A DNA stretch of 49,982 bases from Chloroflexota bacterium (GCA_028872875.1 JAGWOC010000001.1:1-49982), one strand, 5' to 3'; positions 1 through 7,913 are shown, counted from the first letter of the stretch. Numbers and translations: made by a program. Notes: generated by a model from the sequence alone, not told the origin.

Positions 1-180
1 CTCTTCGGGCGCGGCGCCGACGGCGCCACCTGCGCCTGCGACGCCGCGGGCGACGGCATCACCAACCCGGCGCCGATCAACGGCAACACGGGCGTCTCCC
101 TCAGCGCCGACGACGACGGCGGCTTCTTCCGCCAGAAGGCCGCGGCCTATTACGCGGCTGGCGCCATGCGCCTGCCGTAG
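1..180 (+). CDS. C-terminal fragment of an unknown protein
   Basis: Frame 1 is open from the first base to a TAG at 178-180 and gives 59 residues; the start lies outside the window. The fragment is rich in Gly, Asp and Ala, has one CxC pair (TCACD), and ends in a Phe/Tyr-rich tail (GGFFRQKAAAYYAAGAMRLP). It looks like the end of a secreted or surface protein, but no family can be named from this much sequence. Codon use (strong G/C at third positions) matches the neighbours, which supports a real gene. Confidence 0.55.
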   Translation, partial: LFGRGADGATCACDAAGDGITNPAPINGNTGVSLSADDDGGFFRQKAAAYYAAGAMRLP

Positions 181-315
181 CCCGCATCCGCCCCGTCGCT
201 GGCCTGTTGCTCCTGCCATCTCCTGCCATTCGCGGGCGTGATCCGTATCTGTTTGCGATTTCGGTCTGCAGTTTTCATGTTCTGGGGAGGGCCGAGCCAA
301 CGATCCTGATCCCGG

Positions 316-375
316 GCCCCTTCCCTGCAGGGAACGGGGCTCGCAGCGTGAGCTGCCCGCATGCCGGGGCAGCTC
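316..375. repeat. two adjacent GC-rich inverted repeats upstream of glnII
   Basis: The first palindrome spans 316-340 and centres on CCCTGCAGGG, with about 12 paired bases and one bulged C. The second pairs GAGCTGCCC (350-358) with GGGCAGCTC (367-375) around an 8-nt loop that contains GCATGC. Neither is followed by a T-run, so they are not textbook terminators. They could end the upstream gene or be leader RNA structure for glnII. A 10-nt direct repeat, CTCCTGCCAT twice, lies at 210-229. The rest of the 181-697 gap holds the GTAAC boxes listed separately and nothing else I can name. Confidence 0.45.
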
Positions 376-535
376 TATGGGCGCGGCCCTCGCGGTACGA
401 ACATAGCCCGGCGCGCGCAGAGGTTACAGCGGTGCCTGTCAGCGCGGGGGTGGGATCATGCCGCGACCGGGCGACAGAGGTTCGCGCATGAGGGCGAATC
501 GAGTTCCAGGCAGCGTGCCCATCCTCAGGCGATCC

Positions 536-551
536 GTAACACGAATGTAAC
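536..551 (+). promoter_or_regulatory. GlnR-like boxes upstream of glnII
   Basis: GTAAC at 536-540 and GTAAC at 547-551 are separated by exactly 6 nt, an 11-bp period. This is the half-site form and spacing (gTnAC-n6-...) bound by actinobacterial GlnR. The same pentamer and spacing recur upstream of amtB at 36041-36067. TTGATC at 559-564 could be a -35 element, but I see no well-spaced -10. That these boxes regulate glnII is inferred from the shared motif and from the GlnR-like gene in the amtB operon. Confidence 0.55.
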
Positions 552-697
552 GGCACCCTTGATCCGCTCGCGCTCGCGCGATGGTAGACAGATGGCAGGA
601 CAGGCGGCGGCGTGCGCCAGCCCGCGGCGTACCGTACGATGCAGGCCGTCCCCCGGACAGACATCCGCCCACCGGCGGCAAGCGCGAAGGAAGACCG

Positions 698-1738
698 ATG
701 ACCTCCTACTACAAGGCCGAGTACATCTGGATCGACGGCACGAAGCCGACGGCGAAGCTCCGATCGAAGACGAAGATCGTGCCGGCAGGCGAGCAGCCGC
801 CGATCTGGGGCTTCGACGGGTCGAGCACCAATCAGGCCCCCGGCAAGGCATCGGACTGCGTGCTCAAGCCGGTCTTCGTGTGCGGCGACCCGATCCGGGG
901 TGAAGACAACAAGCTCGTGCTGGCCGAGGTGCTGCTCACCGACATGTCGCCGCACCCCACGAACACGCGCGCGGCCTGCGTCGAGACGGCGCGAAAGTAC
1001 GCCGCGCACGAGCCATGGTTCGGCATCGAGCAGGAGTACACGTTCTTCGACGGCATCAAGCCGCTGGGCTGGCCGGACAACGGCTTCCCCGCGCCGCAGG
1101 GCGGCTACTACTGCGGCGTCGGCGCCGACGAGGTGTTCGGTCGCGACATCGTCGAAGCGCACATGGACGCCTGTCTCCGCGCGGGCATCGCCCTCTCCGG
1201 CATCAACGCGGAGGTGATGCCGGGCCAGTGGGAGTTCCAGATCGGCCCGCTCGGCGCGGTCGAGGCGTCGGACCACCTGTGGGTCGCCCGCTGGCTGCTC
1301 TACCGCATCGCCGAGGAGTTCGGGGCGAGCGCGACGCTCTACCCGAAGCCGGTGAAGGGCGACTGGAACGGCGCGGGCGCGCACACCAACTTCTCGACCA
1401 AGGAGATGCGCTCGTCGTACGAGCCGTGCGTGCGGGCGGCCGAGGCGCTGGGCCAGAAGCATGACCTGCACATCCAGCACTACGGCCACGCGATTGAGGA
1501 GCGCCTGACCGGGCTGCATGAGACCGCCTCGTACAAGGAGTTCAACTACGGCGTGTCGGACCGCGGCGCCTCCGTGCGCATCCCCTGGCAGGTGGCGCTG
1601 GAGAAGAAGGGCTACATCGAAGACCGGCGCCCGAACGCCAACTGCGACCCGTACGTCGTGACACGCCTGATCACCGACACCGTCTGCAGCGCCTTCGAGC
1701 GCGCGCGTTCCGGGAAGGCAGCGGCCGCGGCGGGGTAA
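698..1738 (+). CDS. glnII: type II glutamine synthetase
   Basis: This 346-residue protein is a glutamine synthetase of the short, eukaryote-like GSII class (ATP + glutamate + NH3 to glutamine). Class hallmarks are visible: IWGFDGSSTNQA near the N terminus, FGIEQEYTFFD (metal-binding Glu), NAEVMPGQWEFQIGP, and GAGAHTNFSTKEMR. Length fits the family (about 340-370) and is far below the roughly 470 of GSI. The ATG at 698 follows GAAGGA at 686-691; upstream in-frame ATGs add a sequence unlike the family. GSII lacks the adenylylation loop of GSI, so control is more likely transcriptional, consistent with the GTAAC boxes at 536-551. A GSI gene (glnA) lies at 39172. Confidence 0.96.
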   Translation: MTSYYKAEYIWIDGTKPTAKLRSKTKIVPAGEQPPIWGFDGSSTNQAPGKASDCVLKPVFVCGDPIRGEDNKLVLAEVLLTDMSPHPTNTRAACVETARKYAAHEPWFGIEQEYTFFDGIKPLGWPDNGFPAPQGGYYCGVGADEVFGRDIVEAHMDACLRAGIALSGINAEVMPGQWEFQIGPLGAVEASDHLWVARWLLYRIAEEFGASATLYPKPVKGDWNGAGAHTNFSTKEMRSSYEPCVRAAEALGQKHDLHIQHYGHAIEERLTGLHETASYKEFNYGVSDRGASVRIPWQVALEKKGYIEDRRPNANCDPYVVTRLITDTVCSAFERARSGKAAAAAG

Positions 1739-1770
1739 GTGGGCGGTTTTCCGGTGGCACATCAGAGGTC

Positions 1771-1790
1771 GGGGCCGCAGATGCGGCCCC
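1771..1790 (+). terminator. hairpin after glnII
   Basis: GGGGCCGCA (1771-1779) pairs perfectly with TGCGGCCCC (1782-1790), starting 32 nt after the glnII stop. The stem is strong but only GGCGCTTGTC follows, so termination may be weak or factor-assisted. Its position just upstream of the pyrG promoter fits an end for glnII transcription. Confidence 0.5.
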
Positions 1791-1795
1791 GGCGC

Positions 1796-1868
1796 TTGTC
1801 TGCTGCCCGCCTCTCCGCTAACATGGCTGGTGGGCGGCACCCCCCGAAGGTGCCGCCATTTGTGTTTG
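1796..1868 (+). promoter_or_regulatory. pyrG promoter with 5'-terminal hairpin (possible CTP-sensing attenuator)
   Basis: A sigma-70-like promoter reads TTGTCT (1796-1801), 17 nt, TAACAT (1819-1824). Transcription should begin near 1832, giving an RNA that starts GGGC. From 1833, GGCGGCACC pairs perfectly with GGTGCCGCC (1849-1857), followed by the T-rich ATTTGTGTTT, as in an intrinsic terminator; pyrG starts 39 nt later. Six Cs (1840-1845) lie in the upper stem and loop. In Bacillus subtilis, pyrG RNA starts GGGC and at low CTP gains extra 5' Gs that pair with the terminator and prevent termination. The same parts are present here in a shorter leader. The mechanism is inference. Confidence 0.5.
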
Positions 1869-1896
1869 CGCGGGCCCCCGCCGCCGGCTGGAGAAC

Positions 1897-3564
1897 ATGC
1901 CGAAGTACATTTTTGTGACCGGCGGCGTCGTCAGCTCCGTCGGCAAGGGCATCACCACCGCAGCGCTCGGCCGTATCCTCAAGTCCCGCGACATCTCCGT
2001 CTCCATCCAGAAGCTCGACCCCTACCTCAACGTCGACCCCGGCACGATGTCGCCCTACCAGCACGGCGAGGTGTTCGTGACGAGCGACGGCGCCGAGACC
2101 GACCTCGACCTCGGCCACTACGAACGCTTCATCGACGAGGAGCTGACGAAGGCCAGCTCCGTGACGACGGGCCAGATCTACCAGGCCGTGATCGCCAAGG
2201 AGCGGAAGGGCGAGTTCCTCGGCGGCACCATCCAGGCCATCCCCCACGTCACCAACGAGATCAAGGCGCGCGTCCGCGCCATCGGCCGCGAGACCGAGGC
2301 GCAGGTGGTGATCGTCGAGGTCGGCGGCACGGTCGGTGACATCGAGGGCCAGCCCTTCCTCGAGGCGATCCGCCAGATCCGGCGCGAGGAGCGGCCCGAA
2401 GACACGCTCTCCATCCACGTCACCTTCCTGCCGCACGTCGGCTCGACGAACGAGATCAAGACGAAGCCCACACAGCACAGCGTGCGCGAGCTGCGCTCAG
2501 CCGGCATCCAGCCCGACATCATCCTCTGCCGCGCCGACCACGAGGTCACCGCCGAGATCCGGCGCAAGATCTCGCTGTTCTGCGACGTGCACGAGAGCTG
2601 CGTCATCTCCCTGCCGACGATGGACAGCATCTACCAGGTGCCGATCGTCCTGCAGGACGAGAACCTGGGCGACCGCGTGATCGAGCTGATGGGGCTCGAT
2701 GCGAAGCCGCGCGACCTCGCCGGCTGGCGCGAGCTGGTCGAACGGCTCGAGCACCCGGTCGGCGAGCTGACGGTCGCCGTCGTCGGCAAGTATGTCGAGC
2801 TGCACGACGCGTACCTCTCGATCAAGGAGGCGCTGATCCACGCCGGCATCGCCCACCAGGTGCGCGTCAACATCCGCTGGGTGCACTCCGAGCGGCTCGA
2901 GCAGGAGCCCGTCGGCGGCCTGCTCGAAGGCGTCGACGGCATCCTCGTCTGCCCCGGCTTCGGCGAGCGCGGCATCGAGGGCAAGCTCGAGGCGGCGCGC
3001 TACGCCCGTGAGAACCGCATCCCGTATCTGGGCGTCTGCCTGGGCATGCAGATCATGGTGATCGAGTACGCGCGACACGTGCTCGGCCTGCTCGGCGCCA
3101 ACTCGACCGAGTTCAACGTACAGGCGCCGCACCCGGTGATCAGCCTGCTCAGCGAGCAGCGCGGCATCGAGGACAAGGGCGGCACGATGCGCCTGGGCGG
3201 CTACCGCTGCCGGCTCGTACCGGGCACGCGCGCGGCGGCCGCCTACGGCGTCGACGACGTCATCGAGCGCCACCGCCACCGCTACGAGTTCAACAACGCG
3301 TACCGCGAGCAGCTCGCCGCGGCGGGGCTCATCGCCAGCGGGCTCTCGCCGGACGGGGAGCTGGTCGAGATCGCGGAGGTCGTCGACCATCCATTCATGC
3401 TGGGCTCGCAGTTCCACCCGGAGTTCCGGTCGCGTCCGGACCGGCCGCAGCCGCTCTTCCGCGAGTTCATCGGCGCCGCGAAGAGCCTGCGCAGCGGCCT
3501 CGATGCCGGCATCCTCTCCGGCGAGCGGGAACGCGTCGCGGCGGGCGGCGCGGGCGGGGCGTGA
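1897..3564 (+). CDS. pyrG: CTP synthase
   Basis: This 555-residue protein converts UTP to CTP using ATP and glutamine, the last step of pyrimidine nucleotide synthesis. The N-terminal synthetase domain opens with FVTGGVVSSVGKG and contains KLDPYLNVDPGTMSPYQHGE. The C-terminal glutamine amidotransferase domain has the nucleophile motif YLGVCLGMQ, and the catalytic His-Glu in GSQFHPEF. Length matches the family (about 530-560). The ATG follows a CTGGAG ribosome site. The TGA stop overlaps the GTG of the next gene, so the two are translationally coupled. Confidence 0.98.
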   Translation: MPKYIFVTGGVVSSVGKGITTAALGRILKSRDISVSIQKLDPYLNVDPGTMSPYQHGEVFVTSDGAETDLDLGHYERFIDEELTKASSVTTGQIYQAVIAKERKGEFLGGTIQAIPHVTNEIKARVRAIGRETEAQVVIVEVGGTVGDIEGQPFLEAIRQIRREERPEDTLSIHVTFLPHVGSTNEIKTKPTQHSVRELRSAGIQPDIILCRADHEVTAEIRRKISLFCDVHESCVISLPTMDSIYQVPIVLQDENLGDRVIELMGLDAKPRDLAGWRELVERLEHPVGELTVAVVGKYVELHDAYLSIKEALIHAGIAHQVRVNIRWVHSERLEQEPVGGLLEGVDGILVCPGFGERGIEGKLEAARYARENRIPYLGVCLGMQIMVIEYARHVLGLLGANSTEFNVQAPHPVISLLSEQRGIEDKGGTMRLGGYRCRLVPGTRAAAAYGVDDVIERHRHRYEFNNAYREQLAAAGLIASGLSPDGELVEIAEVVDHPFMLGSQFHPEFRSRPDRPQPLFREFIGAAKSLRSGLDAGILSGERERVAAGGAGGA

Positions 3565-4037
3565 CGGGCACCGACATCCTCCGCTGGCTGCACTTCCTCT
3601 CGCTCTTCGTCATGACGGCCGGGCTGGGCGCCTTGATGGTGCCGCTCTGGCGTGGCTGGCGCGAAGAAGACGTCGAGCGCCAGCTCGCCGCGTTCGAGGA
3701 CGCGACGACCGCGCACAAGGCGTTGCTGCTGCCAGGCACGCTCGCCGTCGGCGCGACGGGCGTGTTTCTGGCGGCGCACGTCGGCGACAACTTCTTCACG
3801 ACGGGCTGGCTGGTCGCGCTCGAGCTGATCTACCTCGTCGTGCTCTTCGTCTGCATCCCGATCCTCGGGCACACGCTCAACCGCGTCCAGGTCGAGGCGC
3901 TCAAGTCGCGCAAAAAGAAGCAGCCCACACCCGAGCTGCGGGAGCTGCTGGACGACAACGTGCCGATCGTCTTCAGCCTGCTGATCCTCTTCCTCATCCC
4001 GATCATGGCGTATCTCGCGGAGTTCAAGCCGTTCTGA
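3561..4037 (+). CDS. DUF2269-like integral membrane protein
   Basis: This 158-residue protein has about four hydrophobic segments: residues 5-28, 55-73, 83-104 and 132-152. The N-terminal pattern ILRWLHFLSLFVMTAGLGAL resembles DUF2269/CopD-like small membrane proteins, whose function is unknown. The GTG start overlaps the pyrG stop (GTGA), so it is co-translated with pyrG. A basic loop, SRKKKQ, and an acidic stretch separate the third and fourth segments. It ends 23 nt before the convergent sodX gene, and no terminator is obvious in that gap. Confidence 0.75.
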   Translation: MTGTDILRWLHFLSLFVMTAGLGALMVPLWRGWREEDVERQLAAFEDATTAHKALLLPGTLAVGATGVFLAAHVGDNFFTTGWLVALELIYLVVLFVCIPILGHTLNRVQVEALKSRKKKQPTPELRELLDDNVPIVFSLLILFLIPIMAYLAEFKPF

Positions 4038-4059
4038 CCGGCCGCGCGGGGGCGTGCGC

Positions 4060-4365
4060 TCAGTACCGGCGCCAGACGCGTCCGACGATCTGCTCGCGCG
4101 CGACGGGGCCAAAGGCGCGCGAGTCGCGGCTCACGGCCGCGTTGTCGCCGAGCACGAAGTACTGCCCCCGCTGCGGCGCGGGCTGCATGGGCGGGGCGAC
4201 CGCGATGCGCTTGAGCAGATAGCGGTCCGGGCGCTCCGGGTCGCGCAGCACGACGACCTCGCCGACGCGCGGCGCGCGCCGGCGATACGCAAGGCGATCC
4301 ACGAGCAGGCGCTCGCCGGCGCGGAACGCCGGCTCCATGCTCGGCCCCTCGACGACGTACCGCAT
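4060..4365 (-). CDS. sodX: nickel-type superoxide dismutase maturation protease (S26 signal peptidase family)
   Basis: This 101-residue protein is a minimal S26 peptidase without an obvious membrane anchor. The catalytic Ser lies in GPSMEP (residues 7-12), the catalytic Lys in YLLKRIA, and the family's last box is VLGDNAAVSRDSRAFGPV. It lies downstream of sodN on the same strand, and NiSOD needs proteolytic removal of its N-terminal leader to expose the metal-binding His. This small peptidase is the usual partner. The open frame continues upstream of 4365 without an ATG, GTG or TTG, so the ATG is the only standard start, but a longer N terminus from a rare start is not excluded. Confidence 0.88.
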   Translation of the reverse strand: MRYVVEGPSMEPAFRAGERLLVDRLAYRRRAPRVGEVVVLRDPERPDRYLLKRIAVAPPMQPAPQRGQYFVLGDNAAVSRDSRAFGPVAREQIVGRVWRRY

Positions 4366-4450
4366 GACGGGCGCGCGCGCTTCGGCCGCATGGAGCAGGC
4401 GGGCCAGCGCATCCTCCGCGATCCGGCCGAAGCGCCGCCGGTAGCCCGCG

Positions 4451-4984
4451 CTAGGCAGGGACGACGATCTCGCCGCCGACGGCCTGGTTGGAGGGCTGCT
4501 TCTTCGTCGCCACGCCCTTCGTGTCCCAGAACGCCGCCGCGAACGTGTGCACGGCCGCGAGGAGCTCCTGCGCCGCCTGCGCGTTGACTTCCTGCCGGTT
4601 CTTGCTGGCGAGCTTCATGATGTTCCAGACGGTCGCGTGCAGGTCCTTGTGCTTCTCGGTGTGCTCCGGCTTGAAGTAGTCGCCCCAGATCACGCGCACC
4701 TCGCGCTTGCACAGCTCGGCGTGCTCCTCCTTGACCGCGACGTAGCGCGAGAACGAGTTGTGCCACTTGTCTGCGTCCGCCTTCGATGCGCCCTGGGGCA
4801 GCTCGCCGAGCGCTTCGATGAGCTGATCCATGCGGATCACAGTAAGCGCCGCGATCTGCGCCAGGTGCGGGTCGTAGATGCCGCACGGGATGTCGCAGTG
4901 TGCGTGCGCCGTCCGCGGTGGCGCGATGCGGTCGAGCGCGCGCAGCGCGCGCGAGGTGAGCGAGCGGATGGCTGGTCGAGACAT
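4451..4984 (-). CDS. sodN: nickel superoxide dismutase precursor
   Basis: This 177-residue precursor yields NiSOD, which disproportionates superoxide. The diagnostic nickel hook HCDIPCGIYDP starts at residue 29. His-1 and the two Cys bind Ni after the basic leader MSRPAIRSLTSRALRALDRI... is cut before HCD. The rest is the expected all-helical domain (about 115-150 residues in mature NiSODs). The ATG has AAGGAG 7 nt upstream and a promoter at 5036-5063. The protease gene sodX follows after 85 nt. NiSOD implies nickel uptake elsewhere; the P1B-5 ATPase at 44441 may be part of metal homeostasis. Confidence 0.96.
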   Translation of the reverse strand: MSRPAIRSLTSRALRALDRIAPPRTAHAHCDIPCGIYDPHLAQIAALTVIRMDQLIEALGELPQGASKADADKWHNSFSRYVAVKEEHAELCKREVRVIWGDYFKPEHTEKHKDLHATVWNIMKLASKNRQEVNAQAAQELLAAVHTFAAAFWDTKGVATKKQPSNQAVGGEIVVPA

Positions 4985-5035
4985 GGGCGACTCCTTCGTT
5001 GCTATGCGTCCCGCCGAGATGGGATGGCTCCTTAC

Positions 5036-5063
5036 AGTCTAGTGCCACCCGGCCATAGTTCAA
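5036..5063 (-). promoter_or_regulatory. probable sodN promoter
   Basis: On the minus strand TTGAAC (5063-5058) and TAGACT (5041-5036) are spaced by 16 nt, placing the start of transcription near 5029, about 45 nt before the sodN ATG. Both hexamers match the sigma-70 consensus at four of six positions. No nickel-operator palindrome is evident around it. Confidence 0.5.
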
Positions 5064-5100
5064 GGACGGCGCCGGTGCCGGCGAGCCCGATCAGCCGCCT

Positions 5101-5227
5101 CACCTCCCATCGCCCACCTCCCATCGCCCGAAAACCGCGCCTGACCTCTCATCTCCCACCTCCCATCGTCCGAAAACCCGCGCCTCACCTCCCATCTCCC
5201 ACCTCCCATCGCCCGAAAACCGCGGGG
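5101..5227. repeat. heptad tract forming three 42-nt higher-order repeats
   Basis: The region is built of 7-nt units such as CACCTCC, CATCGCC and CGAAAAC. Six units form a 42-nt block, repeated three times: 5101-5142, 5143-5185 (one extra base) and 5186-5227. Each block reads CACCTCC-type, CATC-type, CACCTCC-type, CATCG-type, CGAAAAC, then CGCG-rich. It lies between the divergent sodN promoter and the membrane gene at 5276. The purine-poor strand is the + strand. It is not a CRISPR array: no constant repeat alternates with unique spacers. Confidence 0.85.
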
Positions 5228-5275
5228 ATTCCCCGATACACCGGCGATCCGGCGCGCCATACGCTCTCCAATGCC

Positions 5276-5764
5276 ATGACGCGCGAACTGCTGCACCGCT
5301 GGTACATGCCGTTCCTCTGGCTCACCCTGGCATCGCTGGTGAGCCTGCCGATGGCGATCTACCTCGAACACGGCATGACGCTGCGCACGGGGTCGGCGAT
5401 CGGCCTCGCCTACGGCAGCGGCTGGGTGGCGCGCAGCGAGCTGCTGGCGGCGCTGATGCCGTACCTCCTGAACCTCGCGGCGGCGGCGTGGTTCTTCAGC
5501 GAGAACGGCAGCACCCGCTGGGCCGCCTTCTGGGCGACGCTCGTCGCCGTCGCGCGGATCATCGCGCCGGTCGCGCTGGCGCAGCTCTCGAGCGTCCCCG
5601 CCGCCGGCGCGCACTACGTCGACTGGAACGCCGTGCGCTACGTGCTGTGGTTCCAGGACGTCGAGATGTTCCTCTTCGGCATCGGCCTGTGGGCCATCTT
5701 CGCCCGCTTCGTCGGCAACGGCGCCAGCGCGCCGGCCCCTGCCGGCTACTACGCCGAAGCGTAG
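5276..5764 (+). CDS. four-segment membrane protein of unknown function
   Basis: This 162-residue protein has hydrophobic segments at about residues 10-28, 55-75, 82-102 and 122-145. I do not recognise the family. The start chosen is the ATG at 5276, which directly precedes the first membrane segment; a longer in-frame opening upstream runs through the heptad repeat and is not believable as protein. There is no strong ribosome-binding site (CTCCAATGCC precedes it), so the start is moderately certain. The C terminus is Ala/Pro-rich. A hairpin follows at 5796-5821. Confidence 0.65.
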   Translation: MTRELLHRWYMPFLWLTLASLVSLPMAIYLEHGMTLRTGSAIGLAYGSGWVARSELLAALMPYLLNLAAAAWFFSENGSTRWAAFWATLVAVARIIAPVALAQLSSVPAAGAHYVDWNAVRYVLWFQDVEMFLFGIGLWAIFARFVGNGASAPAPAGYYAEA

Positions 5765-5795
5765 CAGCGCGCATCACCCATCCGAGCGTCTCCCG

Positions 5796-5821
5796 CCGCC
5801 GTCTTCGCAAGGGGACGGCGG
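5796..5821 (+). terminator. hairpin after the 5276 gene; rest of 5765-6189 featureless
   Basis: CCGCCGTC (5796-5803) pairs with GACGGCGG (5814-5821) across a 10-nt loop, 31 nt after the stop, with only a short CTTCCGT tail. It is a weak intrinsic-terminator candidate. The rest of the 5765-6189 gap contains GC-rich palindromic text around 5970-5995 but no gene, RNA or promoter that I can support. Confidence 0.35.
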
Positions 5822-6189
5822 CTTCCGTGCGGCTCAACGGCGAGGCGTGCATCGACGAGCGCGACCCGCTGGTGGGCCAGTACCCCGGCCATCGATGCCA
5901 TCACGCTCGCCGCGAGCGCGCCCGGCCTGATGGCACCCGCCGGTTCGCTTAACCCACAGCAGCCTCAACCAGCCGCGGGCCGGCCGGCGGCTGGTGGACA
6001 CGCCGGTCGATGCGCCGGCGTTCGCGGACTCCCGGCTGGGCACGGTACTGGGGCGATCCCGTATGGCACGCGCACGGGAGACGCATTGTCGTGGTAGCAC
6101 CTTTCGTGCAACGCACGGCCGGCCGATACTACCGATGCGAAGACTCGCGGATCAGGCCGCTGGCGCGGCTTCTGTAAGGCAGGTAGCAC

Positions 6190-6588
6190 ATGATCCAGGA
6201 ACAGGCCCAGGCATCGGACGTAGGCGTCGGGTTCGGTGAGCGGTTCGTCGCCTACCTGGTCGACGTCGTGATCCTCTTTGTCATCGACATCGTATTGAGG
6301 CTCGTCCTGGGCACGCCCGGGGCACTGATCGGGATCATCGTGGGGGTCTCGTACTTCGTCGGCTTCTGGATGACGCAGGGCGCGACGCCGGGCAAGATGC
6401 TGCTTGGACTCAAGGTCGTGCGCCAGGACGGCGCCCCGGTCGATGGCTCGACGGCACTACTGCGCTACGTCGGCTACATCGTGTCCAGCATCCCGATCGG
6501 CCTCGGGTTCCTGTGGATCATCTGGGACCCGCGGCACGAGGGCTGGCACGACAAGATCGCGAAGACGCGGGTCATCAAGGCGGCGTAG
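6190..6588 (+). CDS. RDD family membrane protein
   Basis: This 132-residue protein has the RDD-domain layout: an early FGERFVAYLVDVVIL segment (the Arg-Asp of the name), a second membrane stretch (GALIGIIVGVSYFVGFW), the conserved GATPGKMLLGLKVV turn, and a last hydrophobic segment ending IIWDPRHEGWHDKIAKT. RDD proteins are small integral membrane proteins; some act in ion exchange, most are uncharacterised. AGGCAGG precedes the ATG. The final 18 nt of the gene plus 10 nt beyond (6571-6598) are duplicated at 7970-7997, on the far side of the DUF4143 gene. Confidence 0.88.
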   Translation: MIQEQAQASDVGVGFGERFVAYLVDVVILFVIDIVLRLVLGTPGALIGIIVGVSYFVGFWMTQGATPGKMLLGLKVVRQDGAPVDGSTALLRYVGYIVSSIPIGLGFLWIIWDPRHEGWHDKIAKTRVIKAA

Positions 6589-6598
6589 CCGCGGCCCG
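6571..6598 (+). repeat. left copy of the 28-bp direct repeat flanking the DUF4143 gene
   Basis: Bases 6571-6598 cover the last codons and stop of the RDD gene and match 7970-7997 exactly. Three bases beyond each end also match across single mismatches. The copies are 1399 bp apart and enclose one gene. This resembles an attachment-site or target-site duplication made when the DUF4143 gene was inserted at the 3' end of the RDD gene. No integrase is present. Confidence 0.85.
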
Positions 6599-6674
6599 CG
6601 CCCTCAACTGACACAGCCTCAGCGGACGGCGAAACGTGGTACTGACGGGTGGCGAAAAGCGGTAGTCTGGAGGC

Positions 6675-7913
6675 ATGCTCGAGCGTGCATACCAGCCTCG
6701 GGTGGTCGACGGTCTGATCCGGGACCTGCTTCGGGAGCTGCCTGCGGTGATGGTCACCGGCCCCCGGGCAGCGGGCAAGACCACCACCGCTGAACGCCAC
6801 GCGGCCAGCGTCGTACACCTCGACCGGCCGGCCGAGGCGGCGGCGTTTCGAGCGGACCCCGACGTCGCGCTGGCAGCCCACGACGAGCCGGTCCTGCTGG
6901 ACGAGTGGCAGGAGGTACCCACTGTCCTCGCTGCTGTCAAGCGCGCCGTCGATCGCGATGCGCGCCCGGGTCGATTCCTTCTCACCGGCTCAGTTCGGGC
7001 AGACCTCAACGCTGCGACCTGGCCCGGCACAGGCCGCGTGGTGCGCGTGCCGATGTACGGGATGACCGTGCGAGAACAGATGGGCCGCGCCGAAGGGCCG
7101 CCGTTCCTCGACCGGTTGGCCGCCGGAGAGCGCCCCGCGATCCTGCCCGGACCGCCTGATCTCCGGGGTTATATCGAACTGGCATTGGCGAGCGGCTTCC
7201 CGGAGCCCGCGCTTCATTTGACACCACGCGCCCGGATGCACTGGCTCGACGGCTACATCGAGCAGTTGCTGACCAGGGATGCTCAGGGTATCGACCCCGA
7301 ACGCGACCCGGCGCGCCTGCGGCGCTACTTCGAGGCCTACGCCCTCAACACCGCTGGCACGGTTGCCGATGCCACGCTCTTCGAAGGAGCAGGCATCAAC
7401 CGCAAGACCGCTGTCGCCTACGAGCAACTGCTCACCAAGCTGTTCGTGGTGGACGCCTTCCACGCGTGGACATCCAACCGCCTGAAACGTCTGTCCCGTG
7501 GTGCCAAACGTTACCTGGTTGACGCCGCTCTTGCCGCCGCAGCCGTGGGCCTTGACGCGGCTGCCGTGCTTGCGGACGGCGATGTGCTGGGGCGCTTCCT
7601 GGACACCTTCGTAGCTGCACAGATCCGGGCGGAAATCGCCAGCTGCGCGACCCGACCCCGGCTCTACCACTTGCGCGAAGAGCACGGGCGCCACGAGATC
7701 GACATCCTGGCAGAGCTGGGTGGCAGCAAGCTTCTTGCTTTCGAGGTGAAGGCCGATGCTGCTCCCGACCGCGCCGCCGCCCGTCACCTCGTCTGGCTGC
7801 GCGACCGGCTTGGGGAACGCTTCGTGTGCGGCGTCGTATTTCATACCGGGCCAGCGGCGTACGAATTAGGTGATCGCGTCGTCGCTCTCCCGATCTGCGC
7901 CCTGTGGACGTAG
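6675..7913 (+). CDS. DUF4143-type AAA ATPase
   Basis: This 412-residue protein has an N-terminal AAA_14 domain with Walker A (TGPRAAGKTTTA) near residue 29, Walker B (PVLLDEWQEVP), a sensor-like FLLTGS, and a C-terminal DUF4143 region ending in a nuclease-like fold (HEIDILAE...LLAFEVKAD, residues about 345-375, like the D-(E/D)xK core of restriction-type nucleases). Members are widespread, often mobile, and of unknown role; defence or toxin-related roles have been suggested but are not shown. CTGGAGG precedes the ATG. An imperfect 23-nt tandem repeat starting GGCGAAA (about 6628-6670) lies in its promoter region and may be an operator. Flanking 28-bp repeats suggest recent arrival. Confidence 0.88.
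   Translation: MLERAYQPRVVDGLIRDLLRELPAVMVTGPRAAGKTTTAERHAASVVHLDRPAEAAAFRADPDVALAAHDEPVLLDEWQEVPTVLAAVKRAVDRDARPGRFLLTGSVRADLNAATWPGTGRVVRVPMYGMTVREQMGRAEGPPFLDRLAAGERPAILPGPPDLRGYIELALASGFPEPALHLTPRARMHWLDGYIEQLLTRDAQGIDPERDPARLRRYFEAYALNTAGTVADATLFEGAGINRKTAVAYEQLLTKLFVVDAFHAWTSNRLKRLSRGAKRYLVDAALAAAAVGLDAAAVLADGDVLGRFLDTFVAAQIRAEIASCATRPRLYHLREEHGRHEIDILAELGGSKLLAFEVKADAAPDRAAARHLVWLRDRLGERFVCGVVFHTGPAAYELGDRVVALPICALWT

Noticed and set aside
275-1840. Long minus-strand open frame opposite glnII, and similar long frames opposite pyrG, the dehydrogenases, amtB and glnA
   Set aside because: At about 70% GC, antisense frames are open by codon bias. Their translations are Arg/Ala/His-rich with no family pattern.
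5101-5227. CRISPR array
   Set aside because: Units are contiguous 7-mers in 42-nt blocks with no unique spacers, and there are no cas genes.
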